DNA from: an uncultured Neomegalonema sp.
GTDB taxonomy: Bacteria; Pseudomonadota; Alphaproteobacteria; Rhodobacterales; Rhodobacteraceae
Length of the DNA stretch: 32,961 bases
Direction: 5' to 3'
Assembly: GCA_937957975.1 (NCBI GenBank)
Contig: CALFFK010000094.1
Location: 1 to 32,961, forward strand
Shown here: piece by piece, positions 15,924-28,721 of the stretch
How positions within the stretch are numbered: position 1 is the stretch's first letter
Layout: each line of letters begins with the position of its first letter
Translations under genes and position numbers: made by a program
The notes under the pieces: generated by a model
Databases searched by the model: none
What the model saw: the letters and a program-made list of their open reading frames with translations, nothing else
What the model was told of the DNA's origin: nothing

Positions 15924-18497
15924 TCAGGTGTTCTCGGCGCCACCGAACTGGACGCCCATCGCAGTGGTGTCGTCTTCGGGCTTCGACCAGTCACGCTTCA
16001 CGTCGAGCATCTGAAGGATCGGGGAGGCGATGAAGACGGAGGAATATGTTCCCACAAGCACGCCCCAGATCATCGCAAACGTGAAGCCCTGCAACACGGC
16101 CCCGCCAAGGAAGTAAAGCGCGAGCAGCGCCAGCAGGGTGGTGATCGAGGTCATCAAGGTACGCGACAGCGTTTCATTGAGCGAGAGGTTCAAAAGATCT
16201 TCCAGAACCATCTTTTTGTACCGGCGCAAATTCTCCCTCACGCGGTCGAACACGACCACGGTATCGTTGAGCGAATAGCCCACGATGGTCAGGATCGCCG
16301 CGATGATCGACAGGTTGAACTCCAGCCCGATTAGCGAGAACACCCCGATAGTCAGGATCACGTCATGGGCCAGCGCTGCCACGGCCCCGACCGAGAACTG
16401 CCACTCGAAGCGCAGCCAGATATAGACGAGCACCGAACCAATCGCGAGCAGGATTGCCATGATCCCCGCCGTGACCAACTCGCCAGAGACTTTTGGACCA
16501 ACGCTTTCAACCCGGCGTACTTCAAAGGACGGGATGGCCTCGGTCACTGCGCCACTGATGCGACTAACGAGGGTTTTGCGTGCTTCTTCGCCGCCCTTGA
16601 CGTCTTCCACCCGGATCAGGACATCGCTGGCCTCACCAAAGCTTTGCACCTGAACATCGCCCAGATCGAGATCATCAAGGACGCCCCGGATTGCGCCTAG
16701 ATCAGCCTGCCCCTGGGTACGGCCTTCGACCATCGTTCCACCTTTGAAATCGATGCCGTAGTTCAGGCCGTTGATTGCGAACAGGCCGAGCGAGGCAACC
16801 ATGCCGATGGTTGAAGCGATCAGCGCGATCTTGCGACCACCCAGGAAGTTGATCTTTGTGCCGTTACGGATAAGTTCGAGCAAGGTGATCTTGAACGTCT
16901 TCGGGCGCTTCATCTCGAACCATTGCACGACCATCAGGCGCGTAACGAAGAAGGCGGTGAAGACCGAGGTGACGATACCGATGCCGAGCGTGACCGCAAA
17001 TCCCTTCACCGGGCCGGAACCCATGGCGTAGAGGATAAGCGCCGCGATCAGCGTTGTGATGTTGGCGTCGATAATGGCGGTCAGGGCCTTCTCATAGCCC
17101 GTTTCGATGGATCGCGCCGCGCCCTTGGATGCTTCAAGTTCCTCGCGTATTCGTTCAAAAATCAGAACATTCGCATCCACCGCCATTCCGATGGTCAGTA
17201 CAATCCCTGCGATGCCTGGCAATGTAAGGGTCGCCCCCAATGCCGAAAGAATGCCGAGGATAAGCGCAAGGTTCACGATCAGGGCGACGTTCGCATAGAC
17301 ACCGAACTTGCCATAGACGACGATCATAAAGATGATGACGAGCAACAGACCGATGAGGCAAGCGATCTTGCCCGCCGCGATGGAGTCTGCACCAAGTTCC
17401 GGGCCGACCGTTCGTTGTTCCAGCGGAACAAGTTTTGCCGGCAATGCACCCGATGCAATTTGCACGGCGAGAATGGTTGAGGATTCAACTGTAAAGCTGC
17501 CACTGATCTGACCCGAACCACCGAGAATTGGTTCCCGGATCGACGGTGCGGAGATGACCTTGTTGTCAACGACGATAGCGAAAAGTTCGCCAACATTGTT
17601 TAACGACCAATTGCCAAATGCCTTGCCCGCCCGACTGTTGAAGCGGAACGTAACGATGGGTTCGCCTGTCTGGTGATCGAAACCCGGTCCCGCATCGACA
17701 ACATCTTCGCCGGAAATCAGGGGCAGACGGGATATGGCCCATTTCTGTCCTTCGAGTTCAGCGTCATCAGCGATCTTGAACCCTGCTTTTACGCGGCCAC
17801 GGGTCAGATCGTCCTGACCATAATCGCGGTTGACCGTATGGAACCCCAATACAGCAGGATCTTCGAGGATTTTAACGATCTCTTCTGCGCTGCCGGCACC
17901 GGGCACCTGAATAAGAATACGGTCCACACCCTGCCGCGTGACGGACGCTTCCTTGATACCATCAGGGTCGATACGGCGACGCACGACTTCCAGTGAACGC
18001 AGAATCGTTTGCTCAGTGATTTCGTCCCGTGCGCCCTCGGTCAATGTCAGTGTGAAAGCACGGGTTTCCGGGTTTTCGGTAATCTGAATATCGGTCGTGC
18101 CGATGCCGGTCAGTGCAGCGCTCTGAAGGAGCGTCGGAATTTCACCGAACGCTTCTCGTGCGGATGCCATATCCTCCGGGTTTGTGACCCGCATCGTGAC
18201 GGCGTAACCATCAATGACCGGGCGTGAACGCCTGATGTTACCCGCATCACGCAGCTTTTCACGCATTTCCTGCGCGAGAAGCTCTATACGCGCATCAAAG
18301 ACCGGGTCCATTTCGGCCTCAACAAGGACATGCGCGCCCCCCTGAAGGTCCAGCCCCAAATTGACCGTATCACTTGGCAGTTGAGACGGTAGTGCGTTGC
18401 GCTGGCCATCGTTCAGGGCGTTGGGCAAGGCGAAGAGGATACCGACGATCATCATAAAGATGATCGTGATCTTCTTCCATGTCGCAATATAGAGCAT
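15924..18497 (-). CDS. secDF: Fused protein translocase subunit SecDF
   Basis: An 857-residue inner-membrane protein joining SecD and SecF, which use the proton gradient to pull exported proteins through SecYEG. The SecD half has the N-terminal membrane segment, the VNLGLDLQGGAHVLVE motif at about 46-61, the large periplasmic region and five further membrane segments. The SecF half begins around residue 555 with its own 'LNYGIDFKGGTMVE' motif and conserved 'GYSLNDTVVVFDRVREN'. Many relatives keep SecD and SecF separate. It lies 27 bases downstream of yajC, so the two are an operon. Confidence 0.96.
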   Translation of the reverse strand: MLYIATWKKITIIFMMIVGILFALPNALNDGQRNALPSQLPSDTVNLGLDLQGGAHVLVEAEMDPVFDARIELLAQEMREKLRDAGNIRRSRPVIDGYAVTMRVTNPEDMASAREAFGEIPTLLQSAALTGIGTTDIQITENPETRAFTLTLTEGARDEITEQTILRSLEVVRRRIDPDGIKEASVTRQGVDRILIQVPGAGSAEEIVKILEDPAVLGFHTVNRDYGQDDLTRGRVKAGFKIADDAELEGQKWAISRLPLISGEDVVDAGPGFDHQTGEPIVTFRFNSRAGKAFGNWSLNNVGELFAIVVDNKVISAPSIREPILGGSGQISGSFTVESSTILAVQIASGALPAKLVPLEQRTVGPELGADSIAAGKIACLIGLLLVIIFMIVVYGKFGVYANVALIVNLALILGILSALGATLTLPGIAGIVLTIGMAVDANVLIFERIREELEASKGAARSIETGYEKALTAIIDANITTLIAALILYAMGSGPVKGFAVTLGIGIVTSVFTAFFVTRLMVVQWFEMKRPKTFKITLLELIRNGTKINFLGGRKIALIASTIGMVASLGLFAINGLNYGIDFKGGTMVEGRTQGQADLGAIRGVLDDLDLGDVQVQSFGEASDVLIRVEDVKGGEEARKTLVSRISGAVTEAIPSFEVRRVESVGPKVSGELVTAGIMAILLAIGSVLVYIWLRFEWQFSVGAVAALAHDVILTIGVFSLIGLEFNLSIIAAILTIVGYSLNDTVVVFDRVRENLRRYKKMVLEDLLNLSLNETLSRTLMTSITTLLALLALYFLGGAVLQGFTFAMIWGVLVGTYSSVFIASPILQMLDVKRDWSKPEDDTTAMGVQFGGAENT

Positions 18498-18524
18498 GGG
18501 ATTCCCCGATGGCCGCTTGGCGAC

Positions 18525-18860
18525 CTATTTTGTGGTGGCGGGTTCCGGCTTGGACAGGACTGCCGTGATGGTGGATTTTACCGCATCCACCTTGACGCCC
18601 TGTGCAAGCTCCAGTGTGACTTCGTCGGCATCGTCCGCTGCGACGGCGGTGATCTTTCCGATCAATCCTCCGGCAGTCACAACCTTGTCCCCGCGTTTGA
18701 GCGCGGCAATCATCTGGCGATGTTCATCCAGCCGCTTTTTTTGAGGGCGGATGATCAGGAACCACATGATGATAAAAATCAGGATGAAGGGCAGCAAGCT
18801 GGTTATGGCGCTGGGGCCAGCAGCAGTACCAGCCTGTGCATAGGCGGGAGTGATGAACAT
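18525..18860 (-). CDS. yajC: Preprotein translocase accessory subunit YajC
   Basis: A small single-membrane-segment partner of SecDF. The start is set at the ATG at 18860 (MFITPAYAQAG, 111 residues), with CAGGGA about 8 bases upstream; an earlier ATG at 18869 and a longer frame to 18914 lack a good site. The membrane segment 'SLLPFILIFIIMWFLIIRPQKK' with the RPQ-KK ending is the family hallmark, followed by 'LKRGDKVVTAGGLIGKI'. The 184-base gap upstream (18861-19044) shows no gene and probably carries the yajC-secDF promoter. Confidence 0.95.
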   Translation of the reverse strand: MFITPAYAQAGTAAGPSAITSLLPFILIFIIMWFLIIRPQKKRLDEHRQMIAALKRGDKVVTAGGLIGKITAVAADDADEVTLELAQGVKVDAVKSTITAVLSKPEPATTK

Positions 18861-19044
18861 GGTTGTCATCCCTGTCAGGTGTTGCCCCGCAAAAAGTGTA
18901 CGGGTGCGTCTCATTGATGCCTATATCGTTTCTATCGCGAGCGGTCACAAGGATAAAAGGACCGGAAATGGCAGTTCTATCCGAGATGTCGCACTTGTTA
19001 CGTTTACCAGCGATGTCCCGGAGAGAGGCGGAGGCAGGCAATCG

Positions 19045-19512
19045 TTAGAGCCAGCGGCGGGTGCGTGCCTTATACGCGCGCCACTCATCGCCCAATGCGC
19101 GGTCGATGTGGAATTCCTCACCCGCGATAAACCGTTGCTGAATCACGAACATAAAGACCGGAACCATGAATATAGCGGATAGCGTACCGAGGCGGATTGC
19201 CCATCCGGTAGCGATCAAGGCCATGCCGAGATAGATCGGGTTGCGTGAAAACGCGAAAGGGCCGTTTGTGATGAGGGTCGTTGGCTTGCGCCGTGGATGG
19301 ATCGGCGTTTGCGCACGACGAAAATGGATTGCGCTCCACAGGATCAATGCGAATCCGATGAAGATGAGAATCGCTCCAAAGGGGATGTTGAAGCCCATAA
19401 TCGGGAATGCGCGGGATACAAGATATTGTACCGCAAGTGTCATCAACAACCAGAGTGGCGGAATATCAATCCGCTTCCACAGTGGAACGGAATTGCCGTT
19501 TCGGTCCTTCAT
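19045..19512 (-). CDS. Isoprenylcysteine carboxyl methyltransferase-like membrane protein
   Basis: A 155-residue multi-pass protein with about four hydrophobic segments and the family signature 'NGPFAFSRNPIYLGMALIATGW' (split here as GPFAFSRNPIYLG), then 'QQRFIAGEEFHIDRALGDEWRAYKARTRRWL', the SAM-binding C-terminal part of ICMT/phospholipid methyltransferase-type proteins. The bacterial substrates are mostly unknown, so no reaction is assigned. It starts 3 bases after the lipoprotein gene stop, so the two are probably one operon. Confidence 0.8.
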   Translation of the reverse strand: MKDRNGNSVPLWKRIDIPPLWLLMTLAVQYLVSRAFPIMGFNIPFGAILIFIGFALILWSAIHFRRAQTPIHPRRKPTTLITNGPFAFSRNPIYLGMALIATGWAIRLGTLSAIFMVPVFMFVIQQRFIAGEEFHIDRALGDEWRAYKARTRRWL

Positions 19513-19515
19513 AGC

Positions 19516-20052
19516 TCAGAAAAATCCTGTGGTTTGGGGAGGTTGGACTTGCTGCGGGATTCCCGTTACCGGTAGGATGCGATTATTTCCATACGGATCG
19601 GTCTGGATACGACAGGTCTCCCCAGCATTGATAACACGGTCGCCAGGGCTGATCTCCTGCGCAAATGTTATCTCGCGCCCACCCGTGCTGAGGATTGAGT
19701 ATTCAAGACCGGCCCTACGGTCGGCTTGCGCGCCAGCACGATCACCGGCGATGCCACCCAGAAAACTGCCAGCCACTCCGCCCAGAACGGTGGCGATATA
19801 TTGCCCGCTACCATTCCCAACCTCATTTCCAAGCGCACCGCCCCCGAATCCGCCTGCAACCGCACCAAGAATCTGTCCAATCTGACTGCCAGCGCCACCC
19901 TGGATCGTAATATTACGAACCGCTAGAACGCGGCATCGTTCAACGTTCTTGGCCACACCAACCTCATGCGATGCATAAACGTTTTGGCTGACCTTCGGTG
20001 CGCACGCAGTCAGGGCGAGAAGAAGAACGGGGAGGGTGAACGCCTTGGTCAT
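19516..20052 (-). CDS. Glycine-zipper outer-membrane lipoprotein
   Basis: A 178-residue protein from the ATG at 20052 (MTKAFTLPVLLLALTAC) with a lipobox ending at Cys17. The middle is a repeated glycine-zipper region ('GQILGAVAGGFGGGALGNEVG' and 'LGGVAGSFLGGIAGDRAG') like SlyB/Pcp-type envelope lipoproteins, which form a membrane hairpin. The C-terminal part is polar and ends in a Gln/Pro-rich tail. The role is likely in envelope integrity; the precise function is unknown. The frame extends to 20094, but that part is atypical. Confidence 0.85.
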   Translation of the reverse strand: MTKAFTLPVLLLALTACAPKVSQNVYASHEVGVAKNVERCRVLAVRNITIQGGAGSQIGQILGAVAGGFGGGALGNEVGNGSGQYIATVLGGVAGSFLGGIAGDRAGAQADRRAGLEYSILSTGGREITFAQEISPGDRVINAGETCRIQTDPYGNNRILPVTGIPQQVQPPQTTGFF

Positions 20053-20126
20053 GCTATCTCTCCAGAGTTGGACGGGTACGATAATAACACCCAATCAGGC
20101 GAAAAAGCGGCTTACACCCTCACGCA

Positions 20127-22274
20127 TTATTCCGCTGCTTCCACTGTTCTTTGTTGACGGATAAGATTCAGCACGTTGCGGGCAGCATCCGGGATATTAG
20201 TACCAGGGCCAAAGATGGCGGCAACACCCGCCGATTTAAGGAAATCATAATCCTGGGCAGGGATCACGCCACCACAAATCACCATAATATCATCTGCACC
20301 CGCTTCACGCAGGGCATTGATGAGGGCCGGAGCGAGGGTTTTATGGCCCGCTGCCTGAGAGGATACACCAATTATGTGGACGTCGTTGTCGATGGCGTCT
20401 TGCGCAACCTCTTCGGGGGTTTGGAACAAAGGGCCGACATCGACGTCAAAGCCCATATCCGCAAAAGCCGTAGCGATGACTTTTGCGCCCCGATCATGGC
20501 CATCCTGCCCCATCTTCACAACCAGCATACGGGGACGACGGCCTTCCTCGGTGGCAAAATCCTCTACATCTTTCTGGATGGCGGCAAAGCCTTCATCGCC
20601 CTCATAAGCCGAGGAATAGACTCCGGCGAGGGTTTTTACTTCGGCGCGGTGTCGTCCAAAAACCACTTCCATCGCATCGGAGATTTCGCCTACCGTGGCG
20701 CGGGCGCGGGCGGCTTCGATAGCGGCGGCCAGAAGGTTGCCATCGCCTTTTGCCGTCTCGGTCAATGCGGCAAGGGCAGCATTGCAAGCGGTCTGATCCC
20801 GGTTTGTACGGATTGTCGCAAGGCGCGCGACCTGACTCTCGCGAACAGCAACATTATCAATGTCGAGAATTTCAACGGGATCGGCTTTTGAGGGACGGAA
20901 CCTGTTTACGCCGACGATTACTTCATCGCCCTTGTCGATGGCCGCTTGACGACGGGCTGCGGCCTCTTCGATTCGTAGTTTTGGCATCCCGGAAGCGACG
21001 GCTTTGGTCATGCCGCCAAGGTCTTCCACTTCCTGCATCAGCTCCCACGCCTCGTTGATGAGGTTCTGCGTCAGGCTCTCGACATAGTAACTGCCCGCCA
21101 ATGGGTCGATGACGTTGGCTACGCCTGTTTCATGCTGAAGAATAAGTTGTGTATTGCGGGCGATGCGGGAGGAAAATTCAGTCGGCAAGGCCATGGCTTC
21201 ATCAAAGCTGTTGGTATGCAACGATTGTGTGCCACCCAGAACCGCCGCCATAGCTTCGTATGCTGTACGAACAATATTATTGTACGGGTCTTGTTCCTGC
21301 AGCGAAACACCGCTCGTTTGGCAATGGGTACGCAGCATCGACGATTGCGCTTTTTTGGGCTGGAATTCATCCATGACCATTGACCACAGAACGCGGGCCG
21401 CGCGAAGTTTTGCGGCCTCCATGAAGAAATTCATGCCAATGGCAAAAAAGAAGGAGAGGCGAGGGGCAAAGGCGTCTACGTCCATGCCTTTTGCAATAGC
21501 CGCGCGCACGTATTCGCGACCATCCGCAATGGTGAAGGCAAGTTCCTGCACAAGTGTCGATCCGGCCTCCTGCATATGGTAGCCGGAGATTGAGATGGAG
21601 TTGAATTTAGGCATGTTTTCAGCGGTATAGCCGATGATGTCCGAAACTATCCGCATTGATGCCTCTGGCGGATAGATGTAAGTGTTGCGGACCATGAACT
21701 CCTTGAGAATATCGTTCTGAATCGTGCCAGACAGCTTTTCGACCGGCACACCCTGTTCCTCACCCGCGACGATGAAACTGGCCAGCACCGGGATGACGGC
21801 CCCGTTCATGGTCATCGAAACGGACATTTCATCAAGCGGGATACCGTCGAACAGGATTTTCATATCCTCGACCGAGTCAATGGCAACGCCGGCCTTGCCT
21901 ACATCACCGATCACGCGGGGATGGTCACTGTCATAACCGCGATGGGTTGCCAGATCGAAGGCAACCGACAGGCCGCGCTGACCACTGGCAAGACCCTTGC
22001 GGTAGAATTCATTTGATTTTTCGGCGGTCGAGAATCCGGCGTATTGGCGGATGGTCCATGGTCTCCCGGCATACATGGTTGCCTTGGGGCCGCGCAGATA
22101 CGGTGGCTGACCCGGAAAGGAAGCAGCTTCATCGCCTCGCATGTCATCCGCTGTGTAGAGTGGCTTGATCGCGATGCCTTCGGGAGTGTGCCACGTCAGA
22201 TCGTCGAGCGGACGGTCCTTCAGTTCTTTCTGCGCCTGTGCCTTCCAGCTTTCGGAATCAACCTTGTCGTTCAT
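20127..22274 (-). CDS. Methylmalonyl-CoA mutase, single-chain form
   Basis: The B12-dependent enzyme interconverting (R)-methylmalonyl-CoA and succinyl-CoA, used for propionate and odd-chain catabolism or the ethylmalonyl-CoA route. The 715-residue protein carries the catalytic TIM-barrel ('[19 protein letters not shown]' and '[20 protein letters not shown]') and the B12-binding domain with DGHDRG at 591-596, where His593 is the expected cobalt ligand. The start ATG at 22274 has a strong GGAGGTG upstream. No mutase-chaperone gene (meaB) is adjacent. It links functionally to the B12 block 4 kb away, but no riboswitch was seen upstream. Confidence 0.96.
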   Translation of the reverse strand: MNDKVDSESWKAQAQKELKDRPLDDLTWHTPEGIAIKPLYTADDMRGDEAASFPGQPPYLRGPKATMYAGRPWTIRQYAGFSTAEKSNEFYRKGLASGQRGLSVAFDLATHRGYDSDHPRVIGDVGKAGVAIDSVEDMKILFDGIPLDEMSVSMTMNGAVIPVLASFIVAGEEQGVPVEKLSGTIQNDILKEFMVRNTYIYPPEASMRIVSDIIGYTAENMPKFNSISISGYHMQEAGSTLVQELAFTIADGREYVRAAIAKGMDVDAFAPRLSFFFAIGMNFFMEAAKLRAARVLWSMVMDEFQPKKAQSSMLRTHCQTSGVSLQEQDPYNNIVRTAYEAMAAVLGGTQSLHTNSFDEAMALPTEFSSRIARNTQLILQHETGVANVIDPLAGSYYVESLTQNLINEAWELMQEVEDLGGMTKAVASGMPKLRIEEAAARRQAAIDKGDEVIVGVNRFRPSKADPVEILDIDNVAVRESQVARLATIRTNRDQTACNAALAALTETAKGDGNLLAAAIEAARARATVGEISDAMEVVFGRHRAEVKTLAGVYSSAYEGDEGFAAIQKDVEDFATEEGRRPRMLVVKMGQDGHDRGAKVIATAFADMGFDVDVGPLFQTPEEVAQDAIDNDVHIIGVSSQAAGHKTLAPALINALREAGADDIMVICGGVIPAQDYDFLKSAGVAAIFGPGTNIPDAARNVLNLIRQQRTVEAAE

Positions 22275-22345
22275 CGTGCACACCTCCGTGATTGCAGTGC
22301 AACAATACGGGGTCACGACAAGAGCGGCAAGCAGGTGTGTTCAGA

Positions 22346-24697
22346 TTATTCCTGAAATGCTTTCTTAACCTTCACTGCCAAATCCTTGAGTGAAAATGGT
22401 TTTGCGAGGAAGTGGAATTTTTCATGTCCCATCATCTCTTCACGAAGGGCATCTTCGGCATAGCCGGAAATAAAGATAAACCGGATTTCCGGGCGCATCT
22501 TCAGCACTTCACGCATCATTTCCGGCCCGGTCATCTCAGGCATAACGACATCTGACACGATCAGGTCGATTGCGCCGGGATTTTCTTCAACAATTTCTAT
22601 GGCTTCCTGCCCACTGGCGGCTGCGGTGACGGTGTAACCGCGCAATTCCAGCGCACGCACGGCAAAGCTGCGCACGGAATCCTCATCTTCGACCAACAAA
22701 ACGCGCCCTGTGCCGCTGAGATCACGGGGGGTCAGAGCGTCTTTTTTCGTCGTGTCAGCCTCTACCTCGATTGATCCAAAGTAACGGGGAAGGAAGATGC
22801 GGAAGGTCGTACCCTTGCCGACTTCGCTCTCGCAATAAATGAAGCCTTCCATCTGCTTGATGATGCCGTAGACAGTAGAAAGGCCCAGCCCTGTGCCTTT
22901 TCCCGTAGGTTTTGTTGTGAAGAATGGTTCGAAAATACTGGCTAGATCGGCTTTGGAAATCCCCGTGCCGCTGTCGGTAATTTCGATCAGCACCCAATCT
23001 GTTTCAGGAATGGGGTCATAACCGAATCCGGCCACGTCTTTTGGCGCGAGATTGCGAGTCATCATGGTCAATGTGCCGCCATTCTGCATCGCATCGCAGG
23101 CATTGACGGCGAGGTTCATAATAACGCGCTGGAATTCGCCCCGGTCGATACGAACCAGTCCGAGGTCGCGGGCATGATGGGAACGGAAAGTGATGCGTTC
23201 GGTGATGAACGGGTTCAGCATGAATCGCATCTCATCGAGCGTTTCAGCGAGTTGCGTTACTTGTCGCTGCATGATCTGGCGACGGGAGAATGCGAGAAGG
23301 TGTTTGATGGTCGAGGCCGCACGTTCTGTCTGGCCTCTGATCTGGTAGAGGCTGTCAAAATCAGGATCGCCCTCGTGATGACGCAGCATCAACAGGTCGC
23401 AATGGCCCCGAATTGCCGTCAGGACGTTGTTTACGTCATGGGCAATGCCCCCGGCGAGCTGGCCCACCGACTGCATTTTATCAGCTTGGATCAGTTTGCG
23501 TTCGATGACTTTTTCAGCACTGACGTCCATGACATAGGTAAGCAGCATCTCACCCTTGTCAGTGGCTATGCGGTGGGCATGGAATTGCGCTTCATGCTCC
23601 TTGCCCGCTTCGCCGGTGAGTTTGATGTCGAGAGGGCTGCTCGGTGCAGCGCCACTGGCAATGGCCTTGAGGCGTTCCGCCACGTCCGGACGATCTTCGA
23701 GGCGTACGGCAAGCGTAATTTCTGCGCCTACGCGGGCCGCCCCCCCTGACATGCTGGCGAGGCGGTCATTTGCCTCCATCACGAGACCGTCGAGGTCAGT
23801 GACAGCAACGGCAACCGGTGCATCGTCGAGCAGGCGCACGAGACGGCGAACCTCACCGTCTGTTTCATTGATCGGCATCATGCGCGTCGGCACGACAAAA
23901 GCTTGCATCCCGCCCGTGTCGTCATCGAAAAGACGTTTTTTTTCTATGAGGCGAACAGCTTTGCGCTCCCCACCCCGGACCATCAGCATCATCCGCTTTT
24001 CGGAGATTTCCCCCTCTTTCATCCGGGAGGAAACAGGTGCTTTTTCTCCATCTCCGAACAGGTCGCTAACCGTCAAGCGTTCATCCGATGGAGCCTCCGC
24101 CCGTAATCCTGCAAGACGTCGCATCACAGGATTCATCTCAGTGATATATCCGTCCTCGCCAGCGGTGAAATAGGCGATGGGGGCGTCTGACATATCGAAG
24201 CCCAGCGTGGCAGGTTCCGTAATAACGGGCGCTTTGGGAATGACCGAGATTGACCAGAGAAAATGGCGTGAATTGCGCTGACGCGTAATCTCGACCTGAG
24301 CGTCTGCTGCTTCTCCTGCGTGCAAGACGCCAAAGGTTTCCAGGGTCGCCCCATCATTGGCTGCACGGCGCATTGCACGGTAAATCGCGGAATCGGCCTC
24401 GGCGTCATTGCCAAGCAGTGTCCGCATTTTCGATCCACCCGAAAGACGTACCCCAAGGCTTATTGCAAGGACGCGGGCGGCTTCGTTATGCTCGATCACG
24501 ACCCCAAGGGCGTCGGATACAAAGAATGCGGTCGGTGTATTTTCGAGAATTGTGAAGTCTGGCACTTCCGATGATTGCTTGTCGCGACCAGGCCGGGTGA
24601 ATAATGCCAATGCAGCCATGGCGACCCCATCGAATGCAAACCCATCCGATGCCAGAGCGACCTGCCCCGCAGCAATTAAGGCGTCCGTTTCGATCAT
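22346..24697 (-). CDS. cckA: CckA-type hybrid sensor histidine kinase
   Basis: A 783-residue hybrid kinase matching CckA, which phosphorylates CtrA and CpdR through ChpT to control cell cycle or motility. Three PAS-like regions lie at about 45-150, 168-270 and 285-390. The phospho-acceptor His420 is in [23 protein letters not shown], a strong CckA signature. The ATPase domain shows N532 in [14 protein letters not shown] (575-579) and GKGTGLGL (599-606). The receiver spans 664-783 with phospho-Asp716 in [10 protein letters not shown]. No clear membrane segment is seen in the first 45 residues, unlike Caulobacter CckA. Confidence 0.9.
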   Translation of the reverse strand: MIETDALIAAGQVALASDGFAFDGVAMAALALFTRPGRDKQSSEVPDFTILENTPTAFFVSDALGVVIEHNEAARVLAISLGVRLSGGSKMRTLLGNDAEADSAIYRAMRRAANDGATLETFGVLHAGEAADAQVEITRQRNSRHFLWSISVIPKAPVITEPATLGFDMSDAPIAYFTAGEDGYITEMNPVMRRLAGLRAEAPSDERLTVSDLFGDGEKAPVSSRMKEGEISEKRMMLMVRGGERKAVRLIEKKRLFDDDTGGMQAFVVPTRMMPINETDGEVRRLVRLLDDAPVAVAVTDLDGLVMEANDRLASMSGGAARVGAEITLAVRLEDRPDVAERLKAIASGAAPSSPLDIKLTGEAGKEHEAQFHAHRIATDKGEMLLTYVMDVSAEKVIERKLIQADKMQSVGQLAGGIAHDVNNVLTAIRGHCDLLMLRHHEGDPDFDSLYQIRGQTERAASTIKHLLAFSRRQIMQRQVTQLAETLDEMRFMLNPFITERITFRSHHARDLGLVRIDRGEFQRVIMNLAVNACDAMQNGGTLTMMTRNLAPKDVAGFGYDPIPETDWVLIEITDSGTGISKADLASIFEPFFTTKPTGKGTGLGLSTVYGIIKQMEGFIYCESEVGKGTTFRIFLPRYFGSIEVEADTTKKDALTPRDLSGTGRVLLVEDEDSVRSFAVRALELRGYTVTAAASGQEAIEIVEENPGAIDLIVSDVVMPEMTGPEMMREVLKMRPEIRFIFISGYAEDALREEMMGHEKFHFLAKPFSLKDLAVKVKKAFQE

Positions 24698-24743
24698 GTG
24701 GAATCCCCGACACTGTACTGTATTATTGCATAGGTAATCTGGC

Positions 24744-25958
24744 TTAACAGCCCGTTAAATTCAGCTTGGCGTAGAAGAATCCATCGCACTCGTCGCGGGC
24801 GGGATGAAAACGGCGGTTTTCTTCCAGGGAAAACGAAGGATGGTGGTCGAGAAATGCGGCGATACGATCTTCGTTTTCGGCCCGCAAGACCGAGCATGTC
24901 GCATATAGCAAAGTACCACCGGAGCGCAGATAACGCGCCGCCGTCCTGAGCGCATCGTCCTGCAAGCGCCTGAAAGTATCCAGTGCCGCCGATGTCAATC
25001 GCCATTTTCCGGCAGGATCACGTCGCCACGAACCAGAGCCGGAACAGGGCGCATCCACCAGAACCCGGTCGCAGGTGCCAATCAACGTTTTAAGATCATC
25101 GCCCTTCAACAGGGTAATGCATGTGATCCCGGCCCTTGCCGCCCGTTGTGGCAAGTCTGTCATGCGCCTCGTTTCAACATCAAAGGCGAGGAGATGCCCG
25201 GTGTCTTCCATCGCGGCACCAAGGGCCAGGGTCTTGCCGCCACCGCCCGCACAGTAATCGAGGATGGTCTCGCCCGGTCTGGCATCCAGCATCGCCGCGA
25301 CTGCCTGGGATCCGGCATCCTGCAATTCCACCATGCCATCGCTCCATGCGCGGCTGGCTAATACTGGCGACCCAGAGGGAAGGCGGAGAGCGAGGGGAAA
25401 GCCCGGTACATACGCGATAGCATCCCGTGATATGGGTGTGCCGTCCTGTAATGCAGTGATGGCGTCTTCTACTGTCGCCTTTAGCGTATTGACCCGCACA
25501 TCGACGGGGGCGCGTTGGCGCAACGCGTTGAGTTCACGCTCTGCATCGTCTCCGAAGGCCTGCTTTGCTTCATCCCAAAGCCAATCGGGCCAATCCAGAC
25601 GTGCCGCGTCGTTTGGCCAATCAGGGATGCGGGCAAGTGCTGTACGCTCCGCTTCGTCAAGCGAGGCAAGTCCGTATCCGCCATTGCACAGGGCGGCAAT
25701 GTCATCGATTGACTGTCCGTCCACTATGGCCAGCGTTCCCAACACGAGCGCGCGCCCGGTCTCTCCGCCTGCTTGCAGGGCTGCACTGCGCCGGTATCGG
25801 AGCGCCATGTAGACGCGATCCGCAATCGTACGGCGATCCTTCGACCCCGCATAACGATTGCCGCGTCCCCATGCCTTTAGCTGCGCTTCAATCGGACGGT
25901 CGAAATCGAGCGTGTTGAGGATTTCAGCGGCGGCAGCGAGGCGTGCGGCAGGGGTCAC
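24744..25958 (-). CDS. rsmB: RsmB-family rRNA (cytosine-5) methyltransferase
   Basis: A 404-residue RNA m5C methyltransferase, probably acting on 16S rRNA. An N-terminal NusB-like helical region is followed by the catalytic domain: SAM-binding LDYCAGGGGKTLAL (233-246), the PC motif DAPCSGSG with Cys305, and the TC motif LYATCSVLRAENE with the expected nucleophile Cys355. It starts with GTG at 25958. It lies 67 bases after guaB on the same strand, an order frequent in Rhodobacterales-like genomes. The exact rRNA position is inferred from family members. Confidence 0.9.
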   Translation of the reverse strand: MTPAARLAAAAEILNTLDFDRPIEAQLKAWGRGNRYAGSKDRRTIADRVYMALRYRRSAALQAGGETGRALVLGTLAIVDGQSIDDIAALCNGGYGLASLDEAERTALARIPDWPNDAARLDWPDWLWDEAKQAFGDDAERELNALRQRAPVDVRVNTLKATVEDAITALQDGTPISRDAIAYVPGFPLALRLPSGSPVLASRAWSDGMVELQDAGSQAVAAMLDARPGETILDYCAGGGGKTLALGAAMEDTGHLLAFDVETRRMTDLPQRAARAGITCITLLKGDDLKTLIGTCDRVLVDAPCSGSGSWRRDPAGKWRLTSAALDTFRRLQDDALRTAARYLRSGGTLLYATCSVLRAENEDRIAAFLDHHPSFSLEENRRFHPARDECDGFFYAKLNLTGC

Positions 25959-26025
25959 GGGAGGAAAACATGGCGTAACACCTGCGTGGAAATCACAAAC
26001 AGGCAGAAGCTTGCAGACAGGATCA

Positions 26026-27819
<1,794 letters not shown>

Positions 27820-28584
27820 TCACCACTGAATAATCTGGTGTTTTTCGTGTGAGATGACGCGGAAATTGTCGGTGACGGTATCGTGGAAATCGCGCCATTT
27901 ACGGGGATGGTTTCGCGGAAGAAGCCAAGGACGGCGTCGAGGAATCTGCCGAAATCCGGATAATGGGCGTTGTGGGTCACGTACCTGTGCATGACGCCCA
28001 TAATCGCTCTATGGGGTTGAGATGGGGCGCATATTTGGGCAGAAAATGCAGCCTCACGCGCCTGGCTGGATATGCTGTCTCGATCTTCGTCAGCAGTTGT
28101 CGGGTCGTTTGGGCATTGTTCTTCTCGCCCTGAACGAACCTGAAATCGAAGGTTTCCAGATTGAGCGCACCCTGGATATTGACCCGCTTACGCCCCGATG
28201 TGGTCTTGACCGCCGGTTTGCCGCCTTTGGGAAACCAGCCATAAGCAGGGCGTGACTGGTATTCGGGATGCACCGCATCGCTGAAGAGCACCGCCTCGTC
28301 ATCGGGCAAGCTGTTCAGCCTGCGTCAGATGGCCTTCGCGCTGACGGTAGCTTCATCTCCAGAGATGCACGGCCTTCTGACACGAAGCGGCTCCGCCAGA
28401 GCCGGATCGTTTCCACATCCAGATAAAGCACCCTGCCCACATCGCTTGCGCTCATCCCGTCATCAAGCAACAGCAGCGCATTCGCACGACGAACAACCAG
28501 ACCATTCGCCTTGCGCTGGCGAACCAGACCTTCCAGAATCTGACGTTCATCAGACGCCTCGCTGAATTGTGAAATCCTGCTCAT
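27820..28584 (-). pseudogene. Decayed IS630-family transposase
   Basis: Pieces of one IS630-type transposase lie in order on the minus strand. The N-terminal HTH part starts MSRISQFSEASDERQ at 28584 (with 'RQRKANGLVVRRANALLLLDDGMS'). The DDE part has LPDDEAVLFSDAVHPEYQSRP and, after a gap, KYAPHLNPIERLW. The C-terminus reads MHRYVTHNAHYPDF to a stop at 27820. Three frame breaks separate them (near 28350/28310, 27995 and 27880). Two internal segments are missing relative to the family: the linker between HTH and DDE, and the stretch holding the second catalytic Asp. The element cannot be active. No convincing full terminal repeats were found. Confidence 0.85.
28305..28318 (-). other. Deletion junction with 14-nt microhomology in the IS630 remnant
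   Basis: On the minus strand CTGAACAGCTTGCC reads as Ala-Glu-Gln-Leu-Ala in the frame continuing the HTH part and as Leu-Asn-Ser-Leu-Pro in the frame entering the DDE part. Both readings match what the family has at those separate places, so the missing linker was probably lost by recombination between short direct repeats. This is inferred from remembered family sequence. Confidence 0.45.
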
Positions 28585-28721
28585 CGGAAAATCATGAAAC
28601 AAAAATCGAGTCTTTTCAAAGGCTGGGATATTCGAGAGTCCGAGTATATCAAAGATGTCCGGTCACTCTCTTCGGTATGGAGGGCCTGGTCAAACCGATC
28701 CATGCGTCCTATCGACGGCGC

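Noticed and set aside
27826-27836. GAATAATCTGG matching the IS1380-type terminal repeat
   Set aside because: It is the C-terminal coding sequence of the IS630 remnant, lacks the rest of the repeat and has no partner; a chance 11-base match.
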